Shown one piece after another: positions 10,901 through 22,939 of a DNA stretch of 64,000 bases. Made by a program: the position numbers and the translations under genes. The DNA comes from Verpa conica (taxonomy: Eukaryota; Ascomycota; Pezizomycetes; Pezizales; Morchellaceae): contig JAUFSD010000001.1 of NCBI GenBank assembly GCA_033030425.1, positions 806,001 through 870,000 on the forward strand, in the 5' to 3' direction. The notes beneath the pieces were generated by a model. It was given only the letters and a program-made list of their open reading frames with translations. It did not search any database and was not told the DNA's origin. Numbering within the stretch: position 1 is the first letter of the stretch; each line of letters starts with the position of its first letter.

Positions 10901-13900
10901 TTGGGCGGCATCAATCACGATTAACGACTTTTGCTTCCATCTTTTTTATACATACATTCCTAGGATAGATGTCCCCCACATACCACTCGTCCAAAAACCA
11001 AGAAGTAGCAAGTAAGGGCCCCCCCCGCGCTTCATTTTCTTTGGTCATTCTGTTTCTTTAGTCACACTACCGAGAAGTTAAGTAGTGCGGGTTCCACCCT
11101 GTGTTCCTGATATTCCAGAAATGGCTATATATCATCAAAGGGACTTATGAGGAAAACAATTAAAGAGAAGGAGAGAGGGGGAAAGGTTGGTTGCGCATAT
11201 GTATAGACGCATGGGGCCAATAGCTCCACCAAGTGTTGCTGCAAGAGCGGACGCTGTGTGCGAATCAGTGAAAGTGGCCGCATCCCAATCCATTTGAGCT
11301 CCCGAGATGCTTTGCCGGGAGCGCACGCGGCGTGAGGCCATATGTTTTTTGTACGATACACTCATGGGTATATTATGTACTGTTTCTCAGCTAGCACCAG
11401 GACAGCCGCACAAGGGGCTCTATCTTTTCCATCACAAATATATTTTGTGGGGAACCTTTGAAACTGCATATATGTGCCGGTGTGGGATGAGGGAATGCAC
11501 GAAACGGTGAGGATTATTTTGCCGCTTGGCTGTTAGTTGGCTTGAAATATCAACTGATCATTGACTTTCTTTGCATTCGACGACCTAGCCAGTATCATCG
11601 TTTTGTGTCATATCGCTCCCACGAATAGTTTTGTTTCCTCTACCTGAAGAAGCAAATTCGAGGGGTTCTTTTTTCCCTTGCCTACCTTCTCAAATAAGAA
11701 TCTTATTGAAATTTATTATTGGGTCTACAAAAAGAAATTTTTCAAAATCTGCGTAACCCGTAACCATGGTGCAAGCACACCATAACTGAGAAATCAGTTA
11801 CACAGCATCAGTGGTAAGAACCTTGTTAGTTTACCTGTATTACAAAGCCTGTCTCCAAGAATCAAAAGGAGAGAGAAAAAAATCTCACAATTAGCCGTAT
11901 TTGTATTGCGCCCCTTTCTCTTGGGCTTGTATCCTTGGTACCTTCTCTCTCTGTCTATAGTTGGCGAATTGCCTCGAACCTACAGGTCTCACTTCGCAGA
12001 AAATGTGGTTACTTAAGTGATAAAATAGACAAGCAGATTCCAGAGAATCGCCGGCCTTTATTATTTTAACTATCTCTAGATTCGAGCCTACCTCCGACAA
12101 GAATGGAGTCTTGATATACACCAGAACCTCCTTTTGACCGCTGGTTATCACCATAATTAGTCTCCAACTTACAGGCCAGCCGCCCTCATGCCAAGTTGTA
12201 CGCCCCGTAATAACGTAGCAGCCAAGCTTTCTACCATAAAAAATTACATTTGCTTTTCCCACAGCTTTTGTGTACCGCAAGCAAAAAAAAAGATTTCTCG
12301 CAATGTAATATTGTAATTCATAGCCAGTTCGCCGGTATTGTAACTATGTATATTCAGCTGCGATGTAAATACCCCTGCGAAAGAGCTGGTGCTGTCAATG
12401 ATCTACAAATGTTACATTAATTCTTAATTTTCCCTGACCCTGGAGCTTGGTTGACGACATATTCACCGTCATTAGATCTTCACACCGTCGCATCTTAAAG
12501 ACTTAAATATACAAAAAAATAAAACACACATAAGGCAGTAGTCCCTGTCAAGCAGCGAGCAGCTGTCAATCAGTGGACTTTAGAATGGAACTGGCGAGGC
12601 TAAAGGCCGCATACCCTCGCCGCACACATTTCTGCGCAGAAACTCGTACCGGGACCTTGGCTGTGTCGCCATTCCATTCTTGTTTTGTGAACCGCGCAGA
12701 TCCGATGGTTTTAGTCTATTTCAAATTCTTACGGGTTTATCACACAGTCCGGCGTGCTCGGCAACTGAGACAATTTCCTTTGAGTCCCTCGAGAATCAGT
12801 GGCTAACTACACTGTTCCAATAATCAACCAGTATTGAGACTTGGAGCCGGTATCCTCGATGAAACATCGTCAAAACAGCTCGCTTCAAGACAGTCGGGCT
12901 TAGGAGACGAAGAAGCTATGGGCCCTATTTGGTATAATGATTTTCGCTTGTTTGTACTTAGGCATGACTGTTTGGTGGTAAAGGGGGACAGTAAAGTAGT
13001 GATAAGGATCCAATATCACTAGTTTCACAAAAAAAAAACTGGTTGACCTAACAACGGTTTCGGTATCCTATCTCTGGGTATCTTTGTCGCTGGGGAGCTG
13101 TGTTGGATCGGAGATGTAATCGTGGTGTCCAATTAATTTATGCAAGCATTCAACAGCATATGACGTCGATTGGAGTTGTGAAATGCACGATCCCCATCGC
13201 CAACCACGATTTGCTTGACGTCCTGTTATCACTGCTTATTGGTCACTCCCCAGTGCTTTCGCGGCCATTTCGTTTGGGTTAGGGGTGTATTCTCAACCGC
13301 AACATCCGGTATGGACGTGCACTGCGTGGTAGTTTATTTAGCTCAGATTCTGCATGCTGGGCCACGTTTTTTTAAATAGACTCACTGTAAGGAGATAGTA
13401 GTACATCCGGGTTTAGAGGATATGGAGGGTGTTTAGTGGACTACATGTAGTTTACTTATCTACCACGCAATTAAGAGTGCATATGTCGATATCGCCTCAA
13501 GCTCTTCGTGTTCGAAATAGAACGTTCTAAAGTAAACTGATGCAGGTAGCCGTTGAGTATCTTGCCGGAAAACGTTCCGTATTTTACTCAAAACTCGCGA
13601 GTACCCCACTACCGTTATCATTTAAGCTAAGAAACTTTACAAGTTGGTATCTAGGTATGTATGTGCTTTGCCCACCCCTTCCGTCGGGTCCGGTCGAATA
13701 ATCATACCGGATTGCTAACAGCAGGTATCACCGAGACCTGGGGGTCGCGCGTACAAAGCGGTTGAAAAAAGGCAGATGTGCTTACTGCCATCCTCCGCTA
13801 GGAGGCTTAAAGTTAGGTACTCTGTATTAGTCGGGGGGCTGCCTACGGGTATTCTCCTTTCGCTATCACTCGCATCTCAACTGGATAAGCGCCTGCATGA

Positions 13901-14677
13901 TACTGTTTTTCTGCCCATAGAGAACCTCTCGGCTCCCACCGGCTCTAGAAGAAGCCGCATCAACTACATTCGCTTCTGCTTAGTGGGACCAGCAAACAGA
14001 CTACCGGGAAAGGGGTGTTTGTTTTGTAAGGCGATATGTGACAATTCCTCCCTGTTGGAGGAAAATCTCCGACTATCGTCGACAGGTTGCTTTTGGTATA
14101 TTGGAATTACTTCTTTTCGGTCTTTGGTGGCAGAGACAAGTAAATCTTTTACTAATATGACCATTGGTCTACCGCGTTGCACGTTACTTCACGATATTGC
14201 TTCCCAACGTTTTTTGTTTTTTTACTTCTCTTAATTGCTTCTTTCCCCATCCCAAATTCCCCTCTTCTCCTTCGCTCCTTTCGTTCCAAGAAACTGTTTT
14301 CTCCTCTTTTCACCGTCACGGGAATCTTTTCCTGGTCACGCAATGCCTAATCATTGGACACCAGGTAACGCAACTCTACCGTCTTTACATAAACTCCGAA
14401 GGTTCCTTGATTTATGTAGGCGAATGCCGCGAATCCCTTGGGTGCTTATGGCCGAGGGAAATCTTTCCCGTGTCTTTCGCTGAATGGACAGTTGAGTGGT
14501 CACTCGGCGGCCACGTTCAAATCCAAAAAAGTTTCCAGCCCCGTGGAAACTACCTTAGTTGTCTCTCCAAGAGGAGCCAATCGATAAGCGCCATGCATCT
14601 CGCCCCAACAGGTGTTACTGTAGCCACAGGTCTTATTCGAGGTTCAGATTTTTAGTTGGAATATCACAAGGCTGAGG

Positions 14678-14816
14678 TATCCCATAAGGTGTTAAAAAAT
14701 ACTGCCCCCACAATGTGGCGGTGGCTCAGCAGAGAATAGCAACTAGGACTAGCCAATGGAGAATATTGAAATGTTGGCCCCCACTAGGGGGGGCAGCTTT
14801 ACCAGCTTATGGGATA
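14678..14816. mobile_element. MITE, TATCCCATAA family
   Basis: A 139-bp element with inverted ends TATCCCATAAG and CTTATGGGATA, extended inward by GTGTTAAAAAATACTGCC versus GGCAGCTTTACCAGC. The outermost TA on each side fits a TA target-site duplication. It is related to the copy at 3937-4083 by the terminal motif. Its interior (GTGGCGGTGG, ACTAGCCA) resembles the interior of the neighbouring inverted repeat at 14965-15069. Confidence 0.72.
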
Positions 14817-14964
14817 CAACGTATCAGATATCCCGCTGCGTCCTCACCAAGGCAGGTCTATAGTTACAGGGAGAGTAAGATAATAACACCTTGTAGCTTC
14901 TATAATATCTATTGATTAGAATAGAGTGTCGTAGCGAAATAGGGAAGAAAAACAGTCGTAATTT

Positions 14965-15069
14965 TAGGGGGAAGTCTGTCCCCATGTGGCAGTGGTGGCG
15001 CCTATTTCGGGCAGGAAATATTATCACTAGCCACAATATTTGAACCGCCTGGGGACAAACTTTCCCCTC
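14965..15069. mobile_element. Short inverted-repeat element
   Basis: A 25-bp imperfect inverted repeat (core GTCTGTCCCCA on the left, TGGGGACAAAC on the right, about 21/25 matching) encloses ~55 bp. Internal words GTGGCAGTGG and ACTAGCCA match the element 290 bp upstream, which suggests the two are diverged relatives with different termini. Confidence 0.5.
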
Positions 15070-16639
15070 TAGAAAGCTTGGAGATCCTAATGAAACTAGA
15101 ACTAGTTAGTTTAGTGTGTTATGAATAGTGGAGGGGAAAACGTGATTTCTTACGTTAGTCTTGAAAAAGACCACTCCCTTGCATTAAACAGTCCGTAGGC
15201 TTGGATACCGGGTTTGATTGTTTCTCCCAAGGATTACACGGGGAAAAATTTGTTGGAATGACCGGGCCCAATAACGTGCGGGTAACGCGGATATGTCTCT
15301 AAAATCTGTACCCGGGGCCCGCGAAGCAAGGGGATGGGTAGACACCTTCTGGATGGAACATATGCGGTGGGCTAGAGTACAAAGCGCACCAGATAAGAGA
15401 GAGACCGAGAGAAGATTGGTGCAGTGACGGCGGATACTTTGCATAATGTGAGTTTGTATACAGCGTGGACTATTTTGAGAGTAATTTGGCATCCGGTGCC
15501 TTCTAGGGCCTGAAAAATTTGTCATCTCTTGTCAAATCCGTTTATTCTCATGCAGCTCGTATATGGCGTTTTGGGTACTGAGTTTTGTCCTCTCCTGGTA
15601 GGACTGATATGTGTCTTCATGATAGCTATCGGCTCAACTGACCAGAAGAAGAGCTCTAGAAAAAATAAATTGAGGCTCACCTAGATCAATTTCCACACTT
15701 CGTTTATTCTACTCCCATGACCATGATTGAGTAACGCCTCATCGCTTCCACCAGGGCCCTTTCCCCACCCCCTCCTTTGGCGCCCCTTACATAGATGAGC
15801 GAAGTAAGAGTGTGCTCACTGCACTGTGCTTCATGGCTGACACCGTGATCTCAAGAACAGGCCATCCCAGTATTTCAAATTGTGTGCACAACCCCACCAA
15901 TTGGTGGTGGTACCAGGCTGGGGGGCTGATCCAATCCATATCCAGTCCCGGAACAAATCTCCAAGGTTGATTATTTCTATAGAGCTTGTCTGAGGGGGAA
16001 AAGTTCAGACGGAATCAATCTCCAGTGTGCAACCATACTATGTATGTGATTATGTGGTAGACGTGATTACCTTCACAGGCCTCACACCGTCTCGGATACC
16101 GGGTCTACCCACGTGGTGGGCGTTATGTTTGACGCGAGAACCGCACAAATTCAAAATCCTTAACAAGATCCAGGGGAGAGTAAGCAGGTACGTGCATACC
16201 GCATCACCGCGCAAGAAAAAGGAAGCGGAAGTGGAAGTGGATACTATGCTGGGAATGCCTCCCGGAACTCAGGCGTTCTTTTTACTGATTTATTTAGCGA
16301 ACCGTTGTTTAAACGTTTAACTTGGACACCAGACAGCAAAAAGGGGGACGGGTACGATCACCACCAAGGCGTCATAAGTCATAGCCTTTTCGCCTCCACA
16401 AAAGAAACAAAAAAAACACAGGCTCATTCTCGCTTAAGTGACTAGGAACAACCAATATATACTCTGCAGGAAGGCCCCACCAAGGGCTGAAAATCATTAA
16501 CCGAAACCACAAATAGGTATATAAAATCACTTTTAGTACAAAGATTTTAGTACAAAGCCACAGGAAATTACAACAATCACGTAAGGGGCCGGTCGTGTAT
16601 CAGTCACCATTGTTTACGTCTTACGTACTAGACGGTCAT

Positions 16640-18195
16640 TCAATTCTTTACCGACTTTGATTTCATCTGTTCCGCCCAGAGTCGGGCCGACTCCTTGCCC
16701 TTCTCAGCCGCCTCCCGTCGGAGTCTTAGCACTGCCTCTTCTGCCTTTTTCTTCTCCTCTAACTCATTTTCATTACTCAGCTGCTGGTTAACCTCATCTA
16801 GCGTAATCCTTCGAGAGATTGGGGGTTGTGTAGGCTTAGCAGCTGTTGGGACTGCTGTAGTACTCGTGGCCAGATCTTTAGGTGTAGTAGAGGATAAGTG
16901 TGGTGTTTGTACAGTTGTTACGGCAAGTGCACGAGGTACTGTAGGAACCTTCACTGAGAGTCCCTGTTGCTGGTCCTTCTTGGTAAGTCTTTGCTCTGTA
17001 TGGGTTTTAAATTTCTCGTAGAGTTGGTGTTGCTTCTTTGTCTCCTCATTCTGCTTTTCTGCTTCCTCCATTCTCTTTTTCCTCTCCTCCCGCACCACTG
17101 CTCGCTTTTTCATATGCGCATCTCCTGGAAGCGCAAATGAGGGCTTGGTCAAAGGTTTCGACGATTTGACTGGTGACTGGGGGCCTGCAAAAGCATTCCA
17201 AACTGTGCGGGATCGTATAGGGGATATGTTTCTTATTGTAGAGGCAGGCTTGCTTGTCGTAGATGTAGATGAGCCTAGTCTTTGCAGTCTTTTTTCAAGT
17301 GTTAAATTTGGTGGTATCGGTATCGGTGTGGTGGTCTGTTTGTTAACCGAAGCTTCTTGGGCTGCTTTTTGCTGGGGGTCCGATATATGTTTGCTTTGTA
17401 GAATTTGCCCTCCTATCTTAGCTCCTGAAGCCTTTGAAGGTATTTTCTTCATAGATTTAGGCTTTGCAATTTTCCGAGGACTAGTAGCACTATGCCCCTT
17501 TAGGCACTAATTTTCGTCAGAAGTACCCAAATAAAGATATTTGTGGAGTGTCCTCACCTCCCCGAGCCCAGTACCAGCTTCTCCAACGTTGGGATCCTCA
17601 GCACCTGCTTTCTTCCTTGGTGAAACCAACTTCTCGAACATATCTTTTAATCTCAAAAACCTAGCCTCCAACCCCACCCCATGGATCTCGGGGTCGAACT
17701 TTAGTCTTTTTCTGAACTCTGGTGTAATTTCTGACGCCTTTTTGGGAGTAGTAAGTTCTTTACCGTTTCCATTACCTAAATTACCTGGGTCAAAACCACT
17801 GTCTGTACATGCAAGGAGAAGGAATCGAGTTGCATACCATTTTGTTTCTTCCTGCTACCTTTGTCCTCAATATCTAGCTCTTTACTCTTAATTTTCTTGG
17901 CTGATTTACGCCCATAGAATGTATCTTCATCGTTCTCATCCTCATTATTTCGCCTACGCTTAGCCCCCTTTGTAAGAGTTGGAGTGATTGGGGCAACGGT
18001 AATAGGTGTCTCAATAACAGGAACAGTAGTACCAGTAGTAGTAGTCATTGTAGCGATTATAGCTATAGGGATCTTTGAAACCATCACTTCACCATCCCCC
18101 ACCACCTCCGTACTGGGTGTATCTGTGGATGGTGTTGTAGCACCAGCTTGCTTGCGGGTATCCGGACTCGGCCGTTGGTATTTTGAGCGGGCCAT
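16640..18195 (-). CDS. Unrecognised basic, coiled-coil protein
   Basis: A three-exon model (18195-17838, 17802-17558, 17506-16640) encodes 489 residues. Intron 1 is only 35 nt (GTATGC...TACAG) and intron 2 is 51 nt; the frame is kept across both. I do not recognise the family. Visible features: a Thr-rich N-terminus; a basic/acidic patch with a nuclear-signal-like KRRR at 79-82 followed by NEDENDED; a conserved-looking amphipathic block at 148-178 (FRKRLKFDPEIHG, then EARFLRLKDMFEKL); a Lys/Glu-rich coiled coil at about 333-369; and a second charged helix near the C-terminus. This composition suits a nuclear, chromatin- or microtubule-associated protein, but that is only inference. The ATG at 18195 starts MARSKYQRPS. 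An in-frame ATG 33 codons upstream exists but adds no plausible sequence. Confidence 0.72.
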
Positions 18196-20179
18196 TTTGA
18201 GGAATTTTTCTAATTTGAAGTACCGACCAAACCGTAGATACAGAGGTGTGGTCGTGAGCCGTGACACGTTAGTCTGCCGGGTTGGAGAATACAATGTTGG
18301 GATCGTGACGACTGAGAAATGTCAACAAACAAAACAAGAGTCTGCTTAATCAACCTGCATGCCAAGTGATCTCACTCGGTTTAGTCTAATCTAGCACGAT
18401 CTAATCTAACCATCTCATCTCACAACAAAAGAACTCCGACCCCAAAGACAGAAGCCAAGGAAAAAATAATATTCCTCAGCCCGGTGTCTACGTCACGGGA
18501 GGATTGGGTTACCGAGATCCGAGTCTCATCACCAAAAACCATCATCAAATATTACCAACAGCTCAACTATGAAACAAGAGACAAAAAGGAACCCAAAGAA
18601 AGACTCCCGGGCAGTTTATCCCCGAACACACTCCCGGGTCTCGTTATTAGAAATCACAAACACTCCTAGAGACAGAGAGAGACAGAGACAGAGAAGACTC
18701 AAGTTACACTCTCTCAGAGCATGTACGCTGCTTGTTGAAAATTATTATCGCGTTGTACCGAGATCTTCAAGATACGGATTCATGTATTGTACATCTCCAG
18801 CCATGTATACTGCAGCTCACAAGCATCGCTATTATCAATCCTCACCACTTTACATGATTAAAAACAAAAGTAGGAGGGAAAGTACCAAGAGATTTGCCAT
18901 CTGAAAAGTCACCGCGCCTACCTATCCCCCGTACCACCTTCCGACTCCAGAGACGCGCAACTCTCGAGATTCCCGGTCACAATCGAAATCGAGAATCAGA
19001 ATTACGATCTTACTTCGTTCGGTGCCCTCGAGCAAACACCCCCACCTCACAACCACAGTAAAAAGCCCTCATAGCCAATGTTACATAAAAAGTTAGGTAT
19101 TTGCGGAGGTTCTAGACCTCGAATGATAATGCATGAATACCTGCTCTAGGTACAGAATTCCCTTCCCTACACTCGTCGCTGTGATACCAAGGCCATTGGA
19201 AATGCTTCACTGCACCTCACACTCCCAACCGCCTGTTTAAAACCAAAGAATAGAGGGTTGAATATTGATTTATTGGTTATTCCCATCCATTTCACAAAAC
19301 ACGCCCATACGAATAACTGTCTCTACAGCCTATAGAAGAGTACCCAATTGAAGATGCGGCTAACAAGCCCCGGCCGAGGATGCCGGCTCTTACTAGCTGG
19401 TAAACGAAAGAGATCCCGTAAAAAGGGCTCTATGCACTAGTGCTGATGGTTGATGTAAAGGCAACAATGGGATGGGTAAAAAGAAATGGCCCACGGGACT
19501 TCACCCATACTCCCCTCGATCGGGCCACCCAATGTAAATACAGTCACACCTCGCTATAAGAAACCTTATTAGAAGAAAAACCTTGCTGTAAGAAACCTTT
19601 TCCAGGTCAATCTGGATTTTACACACCAAATTTACCCTTGTTATAAGGGATATCTTTGGAAAACTTGCTATAAGAAACGATATCCGCTGAGTACTTGGCG
19701 TTTCTTATAGCGAGGTGTAACTGTACTTATGCCAGTGAACGATACTACTGGACAGTGCGGCATTACATCGGATATGTCACCGATAAGGGCTTAATTTTGG
19801 AGAGCGAGGGAGACTTGCAGAGTACGTAGAAAGGTACGGGAGAGATCTGGTTCGGCTATGGATATCTAATCTAATTGAGCATGTAGATCGATTTGCGATC
19901 GGACTGCATATAATAACCGGGACAGGCATAGTTAGAGCTCAAGAGCCACTATTCTTGGTTCTTATAGATTAATTAATTACTGTAATGTCAAAGCCCATGG
20001 TGGAGAAGAATTAATTCAATTTCCATCAAACGTACATAAAACGCGGTCTTAAACCCAACACCTGCAATGTAAAGATGTGCCGGAAAAGGATGGCTTTACA
20101 AAGGAAACCGACAGACAACACAGAGACACAGTAACATGAAACTCCACCACACTATATGACTCGCAACTTTAGGCTCCCA
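18196..20179. other. Gap with promoter of the basic-protein gene and one MITE
   Basis: About 2 kb without a recognised gene between the start of the basic-protein gene and the 3' end of CCZ1. The first few hundred bases are probably the promoter of the minus-strand gene starting at 18195. A pogo-like MITE occupies 19541-19723. The remainder shows no motif or coding pattern I can support. Confidence 0.55.
19541..19723. mobile_element. pogo-like MITE with repeated subterminal motif
   Basis: A 183-bp element with ~24-bp terminal inverted repeats beginning CAGTCACACCTCGCTATAAG on the left and, read inward from the right end, CAGTTACACCTCGCTATAAG. It is flanked on both sides by TA. CAGT-type ends and a TA duplication are typical of the pogo/Tigger branch of Tc1/mariner elements. 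The word GCTATAAGAAAC occurs at 19553-19564 and 19667-19678, inverted at 19700-19711, and with one change at 19585-19596. These may be transposase-binding subterminal repeats. There is no coding capacity. Confidence 0.82.
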
Positions 20180-22702
20180 TTATCTGACACCCCTCACTAA
20201 GCTTTCAAAATACTTTCTGATATCCACACCTCCCGCCCCCGCCCCACTGGCACCGACCAATCCTACAGCCAAATCCGTCTTCTTCTCGCCAGCCCGCCTA
20301 ACTACCACTCCTTCTTCACCTCCTTCAAGTCTCATCCAGTTTATCCACCACCCCTTGGTGCTCCTTGCGCTGCGTTCCTGTTCTACGCGGTCTCCCATCG
20401 TCTCGCTCAATATCCCTAAGATGAGCGTGTGGACGTGGAAGGCCTCGACTCGGGTCCATCCGTTCTGAAGCTCAGGTCCTGGCTCGGGTATGGGTGGAAC
20501 TGTGGAGTGGATCATTCGCGTAGAGGGGTTGTAGAGAAGATCGTAAGGCGGTTTTTGTGAGACTAAGGATAGTCCACAGGATTTAGGGGAACCTTTACCG
20601 GCCGAATCTATGAGTTTAGTAGATTTTAATAATGGTCCGTGTAGCGGCGCGAGCTGATGGTGGAGTGCACGGTAGAAAGCTGGGGATGTTAACTGTGGAG
20701 CCGGTGCCTCGAATATGAAGGCGAATATAAATGGATGATTCTATTAGATTATTAATATCCTAATATCATTAGATAAATGAGCTGGTGGAGCTTACCGTGT
20801 AGACTACAACTCTGAATTCCTCCAGGTTCGTACTAGTTTGTTTGATCGTTGATACCTCATTGCCCTTTCTCTTACCATTCCCTTGCCCATCTATGACTGC
20901 TACATCCATATTAAAGGGATTACCTTCTGGCTCCTTTCTTCTCTCGGCCCAGACAGTCCTACTTGTAATTCTTCCTGTAGAATTTTCGTCCTGGAGATCA
21001 TCATCCAAGTCCTCCGCATACACGTCTCCTAAGAATCCAATCACAAAACGTGCTCTTTTATTTTTGTTATTATCATTTCCACTATCCCGCTGATCTACTT
21101 TTAGATCAGTATCTCCATCAGTATGTTCCATTGGATCTACATTCGTCATTGGCGGTGGGGTAGGTACAGGCTCAGGCGATGAAGCAATAGCGGGAGTGGT
21201 ATTCTCGACTAGAGTGTTCTTTGTCGAGCCACCACTCCACCCAAAAGTGAGTAAGTTAAAGATTTTGGCATTGGTGCTGCTGCTGGGACTCCTTTTTTTG
21301 CTAGAATCATCTGCTGAATCATCTCCTACCCTTCCTCTCGGTTCCCTGTTTCTTTCAAGAGCTTCTTCTATCAGAGGTTTCAGGTTTGGTATTGTGGGAG
21401 ATGGGGTAACTCCAGATTCTTCTCCGGCGGACCTGGTTGCTGAGGTGGTCTTTTTTGGTGAACTCTCCACAGGGTTATTCTCTGTGGAATGACCTGGGGC
21501 AGAGGGCTTAAATAATCCTTTTGGTATTTTCCGGTTTTTCCTCTGTTTACTCCCTCCAGACCGCGGGGATATCTCGTCACCGTACTGGTATAACTCGCAG
21601 ATATACGTCGAAATATCTCTCACAGAGTGGGTCTCTAGCGTGCCGGTACCGGGGAAAATACATCCATCCTGTGGCATAATCAACCCAGGGCCCTTTGAAG
21701 TTTTTCCCGCTGGTAGGGTTGATATTGCTGTAGCTAATGTTTTCGAGGTGTTCCCCCAGAACCAGTATCCACTTTGTCTCTCCCGCTTATCTTTATCTGC
21801 ATCCTCCAATTCCTCTATGTAGTCACCAAACCTAAAGGCCACCATATCCACCATCCCCCGCACTTTCTCCTTCTCCGCCCATTCCTTCAGGAATTTTCTT
21901 TCTTCATCTCCAATTTCTTTTCCGGGCCTCCCACCAACCATCTTGATACCCCCATTGCCCAGAGCTATTGCCGCTGGGGAGCCGTGCAACATTACCTCCC
22001 ATCTTCCCCATGCCCAGCGTAACCAGTACTTCTCAAGTCGTTTGCAGAATGCGGCGCGGCCGAGCTTTGCATAATTTTGTGTGAAACTACCATAATGGAA
22101 TCGAAACTGATTGTAGGCCTGTCGAATCTGTGCGAGGAGTACTACGGGTGGGGAAACCTCCCGGGAGGAATATTCGATTGTTGGAGGGTACGTTGAGGGG
22201 TTATGGATATATGTCAGGTCGATCCGCTGTGTAAATAAACTCAGGTTAGAACAATTCAGCCTACCAAAGATAGATGGAGAGGAAAACAGCAAGAATCCAC
22301 CATCCAGGCTCCTCAATCTCTAGTGTAACTATTCTCGATTTCTGGGTTTCAATAGAACTCAGGTTTTCGTTCTTTGAGAAGCCACTTATTTCGAGGTTGT
22401 GTCCGTGTTAGCTACAAGAGCTCTCAATAACTTCGTACCGGGGAAGCTTACCGGGCAAACTCGACAATTCCCTGGGCGAGACCAATTTCTCTAAGCTTCG
22501 TGTCCGAGGTCACGGTTCCCTTTCGGGAGGTGTAGAACACAATTTGGTCATGGACAGACTTCTCTGTAGGACCAAGTGATGGGTTGTAGATTGCGAGGGA
22601 AGAGAGAGCAGCGGGGGTGATTGTTGTGACGAGGGAGGATGGGGGTGGGAGGTTTTGGGGGTTGCTAGAAGCAGAAGCTGGGGTGGACGGAGAGGAGTTC
22701 AT
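20180..22702 (-). CDS. CCZ1: Vacuolar fusion protein Ccz1 (Mon1-Ccz1 GEF subunit)
   Basis: Four exons (22702-22452, 22384-22288, 22226-20796, 20740-20180) give 779 residues. The N-terminus carries the first Longin motif of the Ccz1 family: YNPSLGPTEKSVHDQIVFY, then a strand block ending EEPGWWILA and RIDLTYIHNP. The block LRSLHHQL-like (ALHHQLAPLHGPLL) near residue 610 is also typical. A long Ser/Pro-rich acidic insertion separates the conserved halves. With Mon1, Ccz1 forms the exchange factor for Ypt7/Rab7 on late endosomes, vacuoles and autophagosomes. The donor of intron 2 reads GTTTTC, an unusual site. The other junctions are standard. The start MNSSPSTP at 22702 is chosen over an upstream in-frame Met at 22864 because the added 54 residues look like untranslated sequence. 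It is divergent from FMT1 with 237 bp between starts. Confidence 0.83.
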
Positions 22703-22939
22703 GGGAGAAAGGGTACATTTGAAGGGAGAGAAGGATGAGAAAGAGGAGGAGGGGAGTGGGTAGATAACTGTTATTCTGATACGTGAGTATAATGGGGGGA
22801 AGAATGATGATAGTAGAGAGGCTTGGCATGGAGATATCAACTGCAACATAACGTCACAGATCACTTTCTACAGCGTAATGATTAATATAGAAATTTCCCC
22901 CTCTTTATAACTTCCCTCAAAACATACAAAAGATACTCA
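22703..22939. promoter_or_regulatory. Bidirectional promoter CCZ1/FMT1
   Basis: Only 237 bp separate the divergent start codons of CCZ1 (minus) and FMT1 (plus), so regulatory sequence must be shared. A run TTTATAA lies at about 22904-22910, some 30 bp before the FMT1 ATG. The minus-strand side is rich in CT/TTCTCC blocks on the coding strand of CCZ1. No specific factor site is claimed. Confidence 0.6.

Larger units (their letters stand above)
7985..16639. other. Longest gene-free stretch; promoter tracts and MITEs
   Basis: No gene is recognised in 8.6 kb. The first ~1 kb is the likely promoter and 5' leader of the ecl1-type gene (TATATA at 8234-8240, CT- and GA-rich tracts). Pyrimidine-rich blocks on the plus strand at about 8640-9080, 10320-10400 and 14220-14340 resemble fungal promoter or leader sequence, but no convincing coding region follows any of them. 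Frames of 120-165 codons at 11891-12280 and 13776-14655 have no recognisable motif and lack intron logic. Two inverted-repeat elements sit at 14678-14816 and 14965-15069. A palindrome CCACCAATTGGTGG lies at 15896-15909. Confidence 0.55.

Noticed and set aside
11891..12280. 129-codon minus-strand frame
   Set aside because: No recognisable domain, no plausible splice partners, and it lies in decayed intergenic sequence.
13776..14655. Overlapping 152- and 163-codon plus-strand frames
   Set aside because: Two different frames overlap, with no motif. The second runs through a pyrimidine-rich leader-like block.
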